Below, one piece after another: positions 44,117 to 53,418 of a stretch of 64,000 nucleotides of DNA. The notes under the pieces were generated by a model. The model was given only the letters and a program-made list of their open reading frames with translations, had not been told where the DNA came from and did not search any database. Location: contig CAZDJZ010000001.1 of the NCBI GenBank assembly GCA_964505785.1, positions 325,618 to 389,617 of the forward strand, read 5' to 3'. The translations under genes and the position numbers were made by a program. The stretch comes from CAYRTV01 sp964505785. GTDB lineage: Bacteria; Acidobacteriota; Aminicenantia; Aminicenantales; Aminicenantaceae. Position 1 is the first letter of the stretch; each line of letters starts with the position of its first letter.

Positions 44117-46015
44117 TTATTCCGGCCAATACTCGGGGACAATGTCCAATTCGAAGAAGACCCCGAGATAACGTTTTTCTTCGGACAGTTCCTGCTCAAA
44201 ATGAGGGATGGAGCCTTTTTCCGCCTTAACGGAGAGCCGGTAAAGATGGATCCATTGATTCATTTTAAAAACCCGCTGGGGATGGAATGTCAAAGTTCCC
44301 CGCTGGAGGGAACCCAGGGTGATTGTTTTGGTTTCCCCGCCGAACCGGACGGTAATGGTATTGCTCATTCTGGGGTTATTGAGCAGGCGGAATGTTATGG
44401 ATTCAATGGGATAAAAGGTTTTTAGAATCATGTCCGACTCATGAGGTCCGCGTGTGTAGAAGCCCCTTCTTTCCAAAACCGATGTTGTCCTTGGGAGAAA
44501 ATTATCGTCGAGAAAATAAAGCCAGGTGTATTCCATTCCTGTCTTTTGTCTTTGGGCGGCGGGATTGGTATTGGTAGGAAGGTTATTGATCAGAGTCAAT
44601 TCCACCGGCATCATTTTGAAGGGGAATTTTTTGGCGTGAGTAGCCGGGAAATGGGAATGCTGCAAAGGGCTCACCAGGATTTGAGCGACAAAAAAAGACG
44701 CAGCCAGCCAGCTTATACCCAATTCCCTGGGTTTGCGTTCAAGGCCGGGTAAAAACAGAAAGAATGGATAGATGCTGAGAAAGTACCGGTTAGCCAGAGC
44801 GCCTCCGCCTCCGTTATAATTATCCGGCATCAATACGATATAGATCAGAATCTCTCCGGTAAGGGCAGCCAGTATCATCCATTGATAAGGCGATTTTCGC
44901 CGCATGAAAAAAAGAAACAACGCCAGAACTGCGGGAAAATAGTACCAGGTCAAGCCGGTGAAGCGCCCGAAGAAATAATAAAAAATATTTCGGATAAATA
45001 CACGGGGGGGATACAGGTGTTTTTCCGCATATCCTTCGGAGGTCATAACACCGCCGGAAGCCTGTTCGAAAGTGAGATGCTCTTTTTCAAGAGGATACCC
45101 GCCGTCTCCATAAAATGTTTTCCGGTTTCCGCCTTGATAATTCCAATCACCGGTTATGAGGTAGTTGCTTCCCCAGAATAAAATGGATACGGCCAGGAAG
45201 ATCAGAATGATGTTCCCAGCCCGGAGCCACTTTTTTTGGAGGATAAGATGCAGCGCCAAAGGCCCCATCACTGCAATATTGGGGGGCTTGGAATAGACTG
45301 CGATGGCGGCCAGCACAGCTGCCAGGATGTCCGACCAGGGAGAAAGAAGAAAGGCATGCAGCCATGGGGGTGGAACCGGATCTGTTTGCGGGTAACGGAC
45401 TGCCTGATATTTATAAAGCCAGAGGAAAAGCACACAAAAAACAAGAAAGAAGTTAAAAAAATCGGGGCTCAGCCACAGGAAATATATCATGGCCACTGAC
45501 GCAAAAAAGAAGGTGAAAACCAAGGCGAGGGAAAAAGCAGGAGCATTGGCTGTGGAAAAGTATGCATAGCCGAGATATAGAAGTAAAAAAAGAAGGAGGG
45601 CATGGAAAACCAGAATTCCGTTGCAGCCCAGAAGTTTCGCGAAAGGGGCGGTGAAAAGAGAATGCGCAAACGATTTGGCGAAATAGATCTTTCCGCCCTT
45701 TCCCTTTTTAAGGAACAGACCCAAAGGGCCGGCGTCAAACGACCGGTAGTAACGGATGAGATCTTTCCGGGTGTATTCGATATCGCCGTCCTGGGCGATA
45801 CTTTGGGTCAGCATGTAATAGGTGGCTTCATCGGCGAAGAGGAAATTTTTTTGAAGACCCCGGATATTGAGAAAAAGCGCAGCCCCTAAAGCAAAAAGGA
45901 ATATGAACAGGATAATCCGGAAAACAGTCGGCTTCTCTTCAAACATGGGTAAACCAATACCATAACCCGGAGGAAAATTCAATAATGCTGTTCTTGACTT
46001 TTCAGGCAGTATCAT
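44117..46015 (-). CDS. GT39/ArnT-like membrane glycosyltransferase
   Basis: Polytopic membrane protein of up to 632 residues with around eleven to twelve hydrophobic helices and a C-terminal soluble region. An acidic motif after the first helix (FLFADEATYYMLTQ) resembles the DE/DD of GT-C glycosyltransferases that use lipid-linked sugars. It probably adds sugars to envelope proteins or lipids; acceptor and donor cannot be inferred. The start is uncertain: the ATG at 46015 is annotated, but the ATG at 45946 (MFEEKPTVFRII) is closer to the first helix. Neither has a Shine-Dalgarno. Confidence 0.8.
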   Translation of the reverse strand: MILPEKSRTALLNFPPGYGIGLPMFEEKPTVFRIILFIFLFALGAALFLNIRGLQKNFLFADEATYYMLTQSIAQDGDIEYTRKDLIRYYRSFDAGPLGLFLKKGKGGKIYFAKSFAHSLFTAPFAKLLGCNGILVFHALLLFLLLYLGYAYFSTANAPAFSLALVFTFFFASVAMIYFLWLSPDFFNFFLVFCVLFLWLYKYQAVRYPQTDPVPPPWLHAFLLSPWSDILAAVLAAIAVYSKPPNIAVMGPLALHLILQKKWLRAGNIILIFLAVSILFWGSNYLITGDWNYQGGNRKTFYGDGGYPLEKEHLTFEQASGGVMTSEGYAEKHLYPPRVFIRNIFYYFFGRFTGLTWYYFPAVLALFLFFMRRKSPYQWMILAALTGEILIYIVLMPDNYNGGGGALANRYFLSIYPFFLFLPGLERKPRELGISWLAASFFVAQILVSPLQHSHFPATHAKKFPFKMMPVELTLINNLPTNTNPAAQRQKTGMEYTWLYFLDDNFLPRTTSVLERRGFYTRGPHESDMILKTFYPIESITFRLLNNPRMSNTITVRFGGETKTITLGSLQRGTLTFHPQRVFKMNQWIHLYRLSVKAEKGSIPHFEQELSEEKRYLGVFFELDIVPEYWPE

Positions 46016-46154
46016 TTACATTTACTACGAAAGATAAGATTTTGCTGGGGGGGTTAACCATAAGCGATGAGACAGCTGTGCCGTCACGATGATGAAAATC
46101 ATGTGAAAATCCCCCTGAAATTCACCCTGTCTTGCTATTGACGCCGTGCGATTT

Positions 46155-46163
46155 TGCTATCAT
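46155..46163 (+). promoter_or_regulatory. Extended -10 promoter of the minor pilin operon
   Basis: TGC-TATCAT (46155-46163). A TTGACG lies 14 bp upstream of the -10, too close for normal use. The predicted start near 46170 gives a leader of about 105 nt. Confidence 0.55.
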
Positions 46164-46173
46164 AGTATGTATA

Positions 46174-46232
46174 GAGAAATAAGATACACAGGGAAATTTG
46201 CTATGTAAGGTTTTTCCGGTATAAAATTTCTC
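46174..46232 (+). other. Nested inverted repeats in the minor-pilin leader
   Basis: GAGAAAT (46174-46180) pairs with ATTTCTC (46226-46232), and inside it GGAAA (46192-46196) pairs with TTTCC (46213-46217). A structured leader is plausible before the prepilin operon. It contains ACAGGG but lacks the core needed for the known c-di-GMP riboswitches. Confidence 0.4.
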
Positions 46233-46274
46233 AAAGGGTAGGTCGAAAACGCGATCAAAAAAGGCGAAATTTTT

Positions 46275-46793
46275 ATGATGAAGAAACCGGGTAAAAAAAG
46301 GCAGGGGTTTACTCTTATTGAAGTGCTGGTTGTGGTTGCGCTGCTTGGAATCATATCCCTGGCCCTCTATCCCAATATCCGCAATTCACTGGAAACACGC
46401 AATTTGGAAAATTCGGCCCGGGAGATCCTGACCTCTTTGCAAACCGCCAAATTTCAGGCCGTTAAGGAAAAATTGTTTCACCGGGTGCGTTTTTTTGTGC
46501 AGGACAACCTCTGGATGTATACTGTAGAAAGGCGGATCGATGCAGTCAATTGGGAGAGAGTTCCGGGGATCATGTTTAAGACCGTCCCGGCCCAATTTAA
46601 TTTTACTCTGAATTTACCGAACGATATGCTGACCTTTTCCTCTATGGGTGTGGTGGTTGATTTTGATTCGACCATGAACAGTATTACCTTGCAGAGTCCC
46701 AAGCTATACCGGCTGAATCAACCCGACTTGCGGATACTCAATGTTTTTGCCGGCGGTTCAATAAGGTATGTGGAATCGGAAACGGGGGGTTAA
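46275..46793 (+). CDS. Prepilin-type protein, GspH/FimT-like
   Basis: Minor pilin or pseudopilin of 172 residues. It has a short basic leader ending in the prepilin cleavage site KKRQG^FTLIEV, followed by the hydrophobic helix VLVVVALLGIISLALYP. Glu5 of the mature protein is present. The globular domain resembles GspH/FimT. It begins the five-gene block 46275-52619 and should be cleaved by the prepilin peptidase encoded at 52657. Confidence 0.88.
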   Translation: MMKKPGKKRQGFTLIEVLVVVALLGIISLALYPNIRNSLETRNLENSAREILTSLQTAKFQAVKEKLFHRVRFFVQDNLWMYTVERRIDAVNWERVPGIMFKTVPAQFNFTLNLPNDMLTFSSMGVVVDFDSTMNSITLQSPKLYRLNQPDLRILNVFAGGSIRYVESETGG

Positions 46794-46799
46794 CCGCAA

Positions 46800-47228
46800 A
46801 TGAAGTGGATGAAAAAAAACCGGGATGGATTTTCGTTAATGGAAGTGCTGGTGGGGATGGTGCTGGTCGGGCTGACCATGCTGGGGCTGGCGCAGCTGTT
46901 CACTTACAGTATCGTGGTGAATTCCCGTGCGGATGAAATCTCCAACGCCACCTTTCTAGCCCAGCAGCAGATCGATATGCTGCGCAGTTTCACCGCAGCT
47001 GAGTTAAGCACCGCGGCTTTAACGATCGGCGATGAACTCTTGGATATCAACAATGACGGGGTCATCGATTACCGCCGGCTGACGGATATGCGCATTAACA
47101 ACCAGGTCTGGGATGTGCAAATCCTTGTTTTTCCGGCGGAAGCCCAAAACATCAGCCAGTCGCTTCTGCTGCAGGATCCGGTTCTGCATAAGGTTAAGGC
47201 TGATATCAGCACGATTATCGGCCGCTGA
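46800..47228 (+). CDS. Prepilin-type protein, PilV/GspI-like
   Basis: 142-residue minor pilin with leader NRDG^FSLMEVLVGMVLVG and the conserved Glu5. The C-terminal domain is short, as in PilV/GspI. It is 6 nt after the previous gene's stop and 25 nt before the next. Confidence 0.85.
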   Translation: MKWMKKNRDGFSLMEVLVGMVLVGLTMLGLAQLFTYSIVVNSRADEISNATFLAQQQIDMLRSFTAAELSTAALTIGDELLDINNDGVIDYRRLTDMRINNQVWDVQILVFPAEAQNISQSLLLQDPVLHKVKADISTIIGR

Positions 47229-47253
47229 ATACATAGGATGACAGGATAAGGGA

Positions 47254-48366
47254 ATGAAAAAGTTATACGTATTTAAAAGGTCTGTCCGCAGCGGGTTCAC
47301 CTTGATTGAATTTTTAATCGGGAGCGCGGTTATGCTGGTGGTGATACTCGGAAGCCTGCAGATATATCAGCACAGCAACCGGATCTCCGTGGACCAGCAG
47401 CAGTTCGCACAGCTGCAGCACGATGTGCGCTCCGGCATGTTTTTTATACAGCAGGACGGCCGTTCCGCAGGTGTGGGGCTGCCCATTGAATTTGTGGGAT
47501 ATTACCTGGAAGGCACGGATAATGAAGACCAGGATGGGGCGGAGGTCACACCTGACCGGTTACTCATGATGGGCAACCTGGAAGATCCGCTGAATTTGAG
47601 AATTGATAATTATCAAGGGTCAGCCGCCAATCTGGCTGTAGATGATTACAGCTTCGAACAGTATCCCTACCCGGATGACTATTATGAAGACATGGTGGTG
47701 CTGATTCTGCCCAACCCGGATTCAGGCTGCCGTGCCGGAGAAGTGCGGGAAATAACCCATGTCAGCCATTCCGCCACCGGCGGCAATGAAAAACTGAATT
47801 TTTCCCATGGTCTATCCAAAGAATTCAACCTCCCCGGCGGTTTGGGCGGAACCTGTGACTCTTCCAATGATTATGACGGCGGCACGGTGGCGTTTGTCAA
47901 CGTCAAAGAATACTGGCTGGATGTGACCGGAAATTATTCCGGGCTGACGGCGGGCGAGAACGGGTACATCGGCAGCGGCGTAGGGAATGTCCTGTATGTA
48001 ACCCATAACGGCGTGCACCGGCCGGTGGCACAGGACATCGAAAATCTTCAGTTTCAATATAACGCTGATCTGGACAACGACGGAGTTCTGGATGGATTCA
48101 CGGACTGGAATCCGATATGGAGCGGGGACCCGGATATTGTAGGTAAGATAACCCATGTCCGTATCCAAATTGTGGGCCGGACCCCGGACCGGTTTGTCAG
48201 CTTGTCCGGCCGGCAGCCGCCCAATAATATTCATCTGTTCCGCCGGCCCCAAGTGGCCAACACACTAGCGGCTTCAGAGGATGACCTTCACCGCCGTTTC
48301 ATGCTGGAATCCACCATCAGCGTACGCAACCGGGGACTGACCCTTTATAACTTTGGAGAGCGGTAA
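47254..48366 (+). CDS. Prepilin-type protein, PilW-like
   Basis: 370-residue minor pilin. Leader ends in RSG^FTLIEFLIGSAVMLV, with Glu5 present. The large C-terminal domain has several acidic DxDxDG-like loops (for example DLDNDGVLDGFTDW), which may bind calcium. Length and position between PilV-like and PilX-like genes support PilW. Confidence 0.83.
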   Translation: MKKLYVFKRSVRSGFTLIEFLIGSAVMLVVILGSLQIYQHSNRISVDQQQFAQLQHDVRSGMFFIQQDGRSAGVGLPIEFVGYYLEGTDNEDQDGAEVTPDRLLMMGNLEDPLNLRIDNYQGSAANLAVDDYSFEQYPYPDDYYEDMVVLILPNPDSGCRAGEVREITHVSHSATGGNEKLNFSHGLSKEFNLPGGLGGTCDSSNDYDGGTVAFVNVKEYWLDVTGNYSGLTAGENGYIGSGVGNVLYVTHNGVHRPVAQDIENLQFQYNADLDNDGVLDGFTDWNPIWSGDPDIVGKITHVRIQIVGRTPDRFVSLSGRQPPNNIHLFRRPQVANTLAASEDDLHRRFMLESTISVRNRGLTLYNFGER

Positions 48367-48367
48367 G

Positions 48368-48964
48368 ATGTCGACATTGAAAAATCAGGATAAGTTCCAT
48401 CAAAGAGCCGGATCGGCTTTACTGGTTGTCATTTTGGTCCTGGCTTTTCTTCTGGGAACAGGCATGATGCTGATGACGGTCACCTCAACAGGTTCCCAAA
48501 CCGCCGGGAACATCCGCAGCCATCAGGAAGCATTCAATGCAGCGGAGGCCGGCTTTGATGCAGCCTGGCTGGCTGTCGATAAAGCCTTTGCCGATTCGGA
48601 ATGGATCAATTTTGAGGGTCATTATATGACGGAACCAACCGGGATTGACCTGCCTTACTCGGCCGATTATTTCCGCCGGCTGACGGATGAAGAGCTCATG
48701 AATTACATCGATCCGGATGAGGATGGAAATCCGGACGTAGCCAACGTGATATTCTGCCGCCAGCCGTTTATCACCCGGCCGGACGGAACCCTGGACCCGG
48801 ATTATACCTATACCGCGTTTCTCATTGATGATGAAGCGCTGGCTGGAGTGGCGGCGGATGCGTCTGATGCGATGCTGGTCTGTATCGGTATTGCAGGGCG
48901 GGGAAGCAGCCGCAGCACAAGCAGGCTGGAGATCGAATTGGTGATCGAGCTTCCGGGGATTTGA
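48368..48964 (+). CDS. Prepilin-like protein, PilX-like
   Basis: 198-residue protein with an N-terminal segment RAGSALLVVILVLAFLLGTG similar to PilX proteins, which have a poorly conserved cleavage site, and the NAAEAGFDAAW block seen in PilX_N families. The ATG at 48368 follows GGAGAG and starts 1 nt after the PilW stop; a TTG upstream at 48353 is not needed. Confidence 0.8.
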   Translation: MSTLKNQDKFHQRAGSALLVVILVLAFLLGTGMMLMTVTSTGSQTAGNIRSHQEAFNAAEAGFDAAWLAVDKAFADSEWINFEGHYMTEPTGIDLPYSADYFRRLTDEELMNYIDPDEDGNPDVANVIFCRQPFITRPDGTLDPDYTYTAFLIDDEALAGVAADASDAMLVCIGIAGRGSSRSTSRLEIELVIELPGI

Positions 48965-48998
48965 TATAAGACGGGAGTTTTAGATAGGGGAGAAAAGG

Positions 48999-51900
48999 AT
49001 GAAAAAAACAAGACAATCAGCCATCAGGATTCTGCCGGTTATTGCACTTTTTATGATATTCAGCCTCTGGATTTATTCGCAGCAAAACACGGACTGCAAT
49101 GAGCGGGAATTTGTCTTTGCGGATGATTTTTCCACTGTTCAGTGGAAGGACCCGGGGAGTTCGGTCAATTGGCCCGGGAACGGAGAGGTCACTTTAAACT
49201 GGCTGGGTGCCAATTTCCAGGTCACACAGCCGGCGGGAATGGGCGGGGAGATTTATGTCAGCGATTCCGGAGATTTTGACGGTGACGGCTTGCCGGATCT
49301 TATCGGATTGGATATTTCCAGAAATCCCCGGCTTGTGCTTATCCGAAATGAATTTACGGATACGGATGGAGACGGCTATGATGATGACAATGCCATTTTT
49401 CTTATTGACCCGCTGGAAGAGTATGACTCCGGTCTGTATGACACCGGTACCCATAGCGGGCCTGCGGCCATTACCGTGGGGGATTTCAACGGCGACGGCC
49501 TGCTTGATTTCTTTTTTATGAAAAACAACAATGACTCTTTTTCCCATGTCCACTTCTTCGCGGTGATGTATATCAATACCGGGACCCCGGAGGAACCTGA
49601 TTTTCTTCCTTATTCTTTTTCCCCCAACCTGGATTTTACTGACCGCTTCATGAGTGAAGGCATCTATATAAACTGGGCCGGGGACCATATGTGCACGGTG
49701 GACATTGATAATGATGACGACCAGGACATTCTGATTGCCAGCCAGGATAAGATATTTCTTATCCGCAATCCCGGCAGCGATGATTTTGAGCTGAATCGAT
49801 TTGAAATTTCGGAACTGGATTATGACCAGAGAAACGGATTCACTGTGGGCGTCGGAGGAACATCCATTGACGCCGGAGACTTTGATAACGACGGGGATAT
49901 CGACATTGTTTGCGGGACAGCCGAGGATGTGGATTATTTTGTTTTTTATGAAAACAACGGATTTGAGTTTTTCACGCGCCGGGATATTGCCATCCCTGCA
50001 GATGAAGCCACGGGACCGGTCGCCATGAGCGTGGCGGATTTCAATCAGGACGGATACCTGGATATCTTCGGTGCCACGGATAAATGGCGGGCCGGCCATG
50101 ACGCCCGCATGTGGATATATAAAAGCAAGGGCATGACCGGGGAAGGAGAAGATCAGGCCCTTGAATTTCAATTCCACTGCATGATGAACTGTCAGCCCAT
50201 TCTTCCCGATCCGCATGATGTGGACATGAGCACGGTTTTGGATTATGACGGGGACGGCGATCTGGATATAATCGTGGCCGACGCCAACAATTCAGGTGAT
50301 TATTACCTGGTGATCAATGAACTGGCTCCGGTTTATACTCTCCATGGTGAAGCCCGGTCAATGGTTGTAACGCCGGACCTTGATCCCAATGCCGAAGCCA
50401 TCACCCGGGTGCGCCTGGAAAACCTGGACCAATGGGTCCGGGGTGGTTCCAGCGACGGGTTGAATGTGGCCTTGTATGTTTCAAACAACGGCGGCCGCAA
50501 CTGGGAATTTTTAACCGAATTCACCGGCAGCGAGATCACGGATGTGGGGACTCAGCCCTGGCATTACTTCGTTCATTTCGGCAGCCGGTTGAAATGGAAG
50601 GCGGTTTTAACCGCACCCGAAGATGAGATGGCTGAATTTGAGCTGGCCTCATTCGAGACCCCGGTGCTCAACCGTATTGAGCTGCGTTATGTTGTGGTCG
50701 ACAGGCGGGAATATTCCCGCTCTTCCGTGGCTGTCCAGGTTTTGGACGAGGACAATCAGATGCTTAAATTGATCATTGGCGGTTCGTTTTATTTCCCCGG
50801 CTGGCAAGGACATCTGCGGGCTTATGATGTGACCGCCATGGAGATGGTGCAATCATCCTATTCCGAGCTCCGGACCATCACCCGTCCGGATTCCAGCGAA
50901 CCCAGCGGCCGGGAAATTGTGGCGGAGAATGTTGAAATCAAATGGGATGCGGGCGAACTCTTGAACGGCCGTTCTCCGGCAAGCCGGGTGATATACAGTG
51001 CCGTTCCGGATAGTTCCGGTCAGCTCCAGCGGGTCGATTTCGCTGCAGCCAATCTGGATTTATTGGCCCCGTATTTGAATGATTTTCAGAATGACAATTC
51101 CGGATTGATTGAATTTGTCCGCGGAGAGGGCCGTGACTGGAAACTGGGGGACATCAATCATTCCAATCCGGTTATCCTGGGCCCTCCTTCCGGTGATCCC
51201 TTATTGAAAGGAGCCGGGTATGAGACCTTCCTTCAAACCTGGAGCGGCCGGGACAAGGTCCTTATTGTCGGCGCCAATGACGGCATGATTCATTGCTTTA
51301 ACGTTCTCAGCGGTGAAGAGCTTTGGGCCTTTATTCCCTTCAACCTGGTTCCCAAACTGAGAAACATGTGGCCGGTGGATGAGGCCACCCAGGAGCGGTA
51401 TTTCGCCCGGGATGTGTATGTGGACAGTTCTCCGGTCGTGGAAGATGTCTACATCAATGACGAATGGAAAACAGTTTTGATCTGCGGCCAGGGCAGGGGA
51501 CGCGGCAGCGGCCGGACAGCGGATGCCACCGGTAATTTTTATTTTGCCCTGGATATCACCGATATCGACGATCCCCGGGTAATATGGGAATTCACAGATA
51601 CGAAAATGGGGGAAACCTGGTCGGTGCCGGTTGTCGGCAAGATCACCAAGGAAGGAATGGACGCCTGGGCGGCTTTTATGGGATCCGGTTATGACAATGT
51701 CACCGGGCAGGGTGTTCAGGGTAACCGTTTTTACGCGGTGGATATTGCATCGGGCTCGGCTTTTTGGACCTTCGATTCCGAACCGGAAATCAATACTGCG
51801 ACGGGAGATCCCGAAGGGATTGTATGGGCAAACGGCGCCAATGTGGCGGTGGCCTTCCCGGGTTCGCCCAACCTGATCGATGTGGATGAAGACGGCTATA

Positions 51901-52619
51901 CCGATAATGTCTATATTGGAGACCTGGAAGGCCGGATGTGGAAAGTCAGCGTGGGCACGGACTTTGTGCCGGCATCACCTTGGCAGGAAGACATAATTTA
52001 TGAAGATTCACGCAACTATCCTATTGTCACGAAACCGGCGGTCTGGAGGGATCCGGCTTCCATTTCCGCTTACCCGCGGGTCTATTTCGGAACCGGGGGA
52101 GATGATGCGGCACCCGATTCTGCGGTGTATTCGTTCATCGCAATGATTGACGGGGTGACTCCGGAAGTGGAATGGTTCCTGGGGGACCCTAATATTTTAG
52201 GGCTGCCCGCGGAAAAACAAACAGGGACTTTTGTCGCAGGCGAAAAAGTCTGGGCCGATCCCCAAATCGCCAATTATATTGTGTATTTCAGCACTTTAAC
52301 CGGGAATATTGAAACAGTGGATCCCTGTTCCAACCTGGCGGGAATGGGGCGCCTGTATGCCCGTTTTATCAAGCCGATTGCCGGGTCCTCACTGGGGGCT
52401 ACGGCGTTTAAATCCGCCGGAGGTCCTATGGAGAATATGACCCTGGAGATTAAAACGCGGGCTGCGGTCACTTTAGGTGAAAGTGAAAGAGCCGGCGGAG
52501 TGCGGAAGCGGGAAGTGTATATCCAGGAATATGATTCGACCATACAGAAACTGGAACAACCGGCTGGTGCGATGTTGAAAATCAAATCCTGGCGGGAGAT
52601 CTTTAAGATTATAAAATAA
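48999..52619 (+). CDS. PilY1-like pilus-associated protein with FG-GAP repeats
   Basis: Secreted protein of 1206 residues with a signal peptide (about 1-28). The N-terminal half contains about six FG-GAP/VCBS calcium-binding repeats (for example GDFDGDGLPDLIGLDI near 88, GDFNGDGLLDF near 160, DFDNDGDIDIVCG near 290, DYDGDGDLDIIVAD near 410), suggesting an integrin-like beta-propeller. The C-terminal half has the PilY1 propeller (DKVLIVGANDGMIHCFN near 750) and its calcium loop DVDEDGYTD at 961-969. The von Willebrand A domain of classical PilY1 is missing. It ends the minor-pilin block and would act as tip adhesin or priming factor. Confidence 0.88.
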   Translation: MKKTRQSAIRILPVIALFMIFSLWIYSQQNTDCNEREFVFADDFSTVQWKDPGSSVNWPGNGEVTLNWLGANFQVTQPAGMGGEIYVSDSGDFDGDGLPDLIGLDISRNPRLVLIRNEFTDTDGDGYDDDNAIFLIDPLEEYDSGLYDTGTHSGPAAITVGDFNGDGLLDFFFMKNNNDSFSHVHFFAVMYINTGTPEEPDFLPYSFSPNLDFTDRFMSEGIYINWAGDHMCTVDIDNDDDQDILIASQDKIFLIRNPGSDDFELNRFEISELDYDQRNGFTVGVGGTSIDAGDFDNDGDIDIVCGTAEDVDYFVFYENNGFEFFTRRDIAIPADEATGPVAMSVADFNQDGYLDIFGATDKWRAGHDARMWIYKSKGMTGEGEDQALEFQFHCMMNCQPILPDPHDVDMSTVLDYDGDGDLDIIVADANNSGDYYLVINELAPVYTLHGEARSMVVTPDLDPNAEAITRVRLENLDQWVRGGSSDGLNVALYVSNNGGRNWEFLTEFTGSEITDVGTQPWHYFVHFGSRLKWKAVLTAPEDEMAEFELASFETPVLNRIELRYVVVDRREYSRSSVAVQVLDEDNQMLKLIIGGSFYFPGWQGHLRAYDVTAMEMVQSSYSELRTITRPDSSEPSGREIVAENVEIKWDAGELLNGRSPASRVIYSAVPDSSGQLQRVDFAAANLDLLAPYLNDFQNDNSGLIEFVRGEGRDWKLGDINHSNPVILGPPSGDPLLKGAGYETFLQTWSGRDKVLIVGANDGMIHCFNVLSGEELWAFIPFNLVPKLRNMWPVDEATQERYFARDVYVDSSPVVEDVYINDEWKTVLICGQGRGRGSGRTADATGNFYFALDITDIDDPRVIWEFTDTKMGETWSVPVVGKITKEGMDAWAAFMGSGYDNVTGQGVQGNRFYAVDIASGSAFWTFDSEPEINTATGDPEGIVWANGANVAVAFPGSPNLIDVDEDGYTDNVYIGDLEGRMWKVSVGTDFVPASPWQEDIIYEDSRNYPIVTKPAVWRDPASISAYPRVYFGTGGDDAAPDSAVYSFIAMIDGVTPEVEWFLGDPNILGLPAEKQTGTFVAGEKVWADPQIANYIVYFSTLTGNIETVDPCSNLAGMGRLYARFIKPIAGSSLGATAFKSAGGPMENMTLEIKTRAAVTLGESERAGGVRKREVYIQEYDSTIQKLEQPAGAMLKIKSWREIFKIIK

Positions 52620-52625
52620 TCCAAA

Positions 52626-52646
52626 AATCGTGAATCGCAAATCGCA
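52626..52646. repeat. Heptamer tract (AATCGTG AATCGCA AATCGCA)
   Basis: Three 7-nt units just downstream of the PilY1-like gene, in the 37-bp gap to the convergent prepilin peptidase gene. Confidence 0.6.
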
Positions 52647-52656
52647 GTGAGCCGTG

Positions 52657-53418
52657 TCACCGGAAGAGGGCGAGATAAGCATTGATCAAGGATTCTCCCC
52701 AGAGCAGCGCGAAAACCGCGGCTGGAGCCAAAAAAGTCCCGAAGGGAAGCGCATACTCCAAGTTTCGCTTCTGAAACAGCATAACTGTTATTCCGAAAAG
52801 GGCCCCCGCAAAAGACGCTGCCATAAGAGTAAAAAAAGCAAGTTTCCAGCCCAGAAAAGCGCCGATAAACAGCATCATGGTCACATCCCCCATTCCCAGG
52901 CCGGCTTTTTTGCGCCATAGATAATACAGGCTGTAAACCAGCAGCAAAAAGCCGCCTCCAACGGCTGCTCCGATAAATGCCTGTCCCAAAGTCATATCCG
53001 GCCGCAAGTACGCGTATACGAGAGAGAGCGCGATTCCAGGAAAGGTAACCCCATCGGGAATGACCTGGTGCCTGAAATCAATAAAACCCAAAACCAGCAT
53101 GGCGCTGAGGAAAAGGCTGGCGGCGAAAAAATGCGGTTGAAAATGGTATTGGGCGAAAAGCAGCAAAAAACCGGCCGGAGTTAAGACTTCGACGAGCAGA
53201 TAAGTCAAGGAAATCCGGGTGCCGCAGTCAGGGCAGCGGCCCCTCAGCCATAGATAGGAGAGGACCGGAATATTCCTGAACGGCTTAATGCGTTTCCCGC
53301 ATTCCGGGCAGGTTGAAGGCGGATGGATCAGGCTTATCCGGCGGGGAAGCCGGTAAATAACAACATTCAGGAAACTTCCCCAGGCTAATCCGAATAAAAT
53401 GACGATTAGCGTTTCCAT
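52657..53418 (-). CDS. pilD: Prepilin peptidase (PilD/GspO)
   Basis: Polytopic aspartic protease and N-methyltransferase that processes prepilins. The 253-residue protein has the zinc-binding CxxC pairs (Cys37/40 and Cys62/65), about seven transmembrane helices and both catalytic motifs: GFIDFRHQVIPD with Asp114 and GLGMGD with Asp178. It should process the four prepilins at 46275-48964 and the absent major pilin. It overlaps the TPR gene upstream by 13 nt. Confidence 0.95.
   Translation of the reverse strand: METLIVILFGLAWGSFLNVVIYRLPRRISLIHPPSTCPECGKRIKPFRNIPVLSYLWLRGRCPDCGTRISLTYLLVEVLTPAGFLLLFAQYHFQPHFFAASLFLSAMLVLGFIDFRHQVIPDGVTFPGIALSLVYAYLRPDMTLGQAFIGAAVGGGFLLLVYSLYYLWRKKAGLGMGDVTMMLFIGAFLGWKLAFFTLMAASFAGALFGITVMLFQKRNLEYALPFGTFLAPAAVFALLWGESLINAYLALFR

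Noticed and set aside
46170..46240. c-di-GMP-I (GEMM) riboswitch before the pilin operon
   Set aside because: An ACAGGG is present, but the conserved GACGCAAAGC core and the GG tetraloop receptor are missing.
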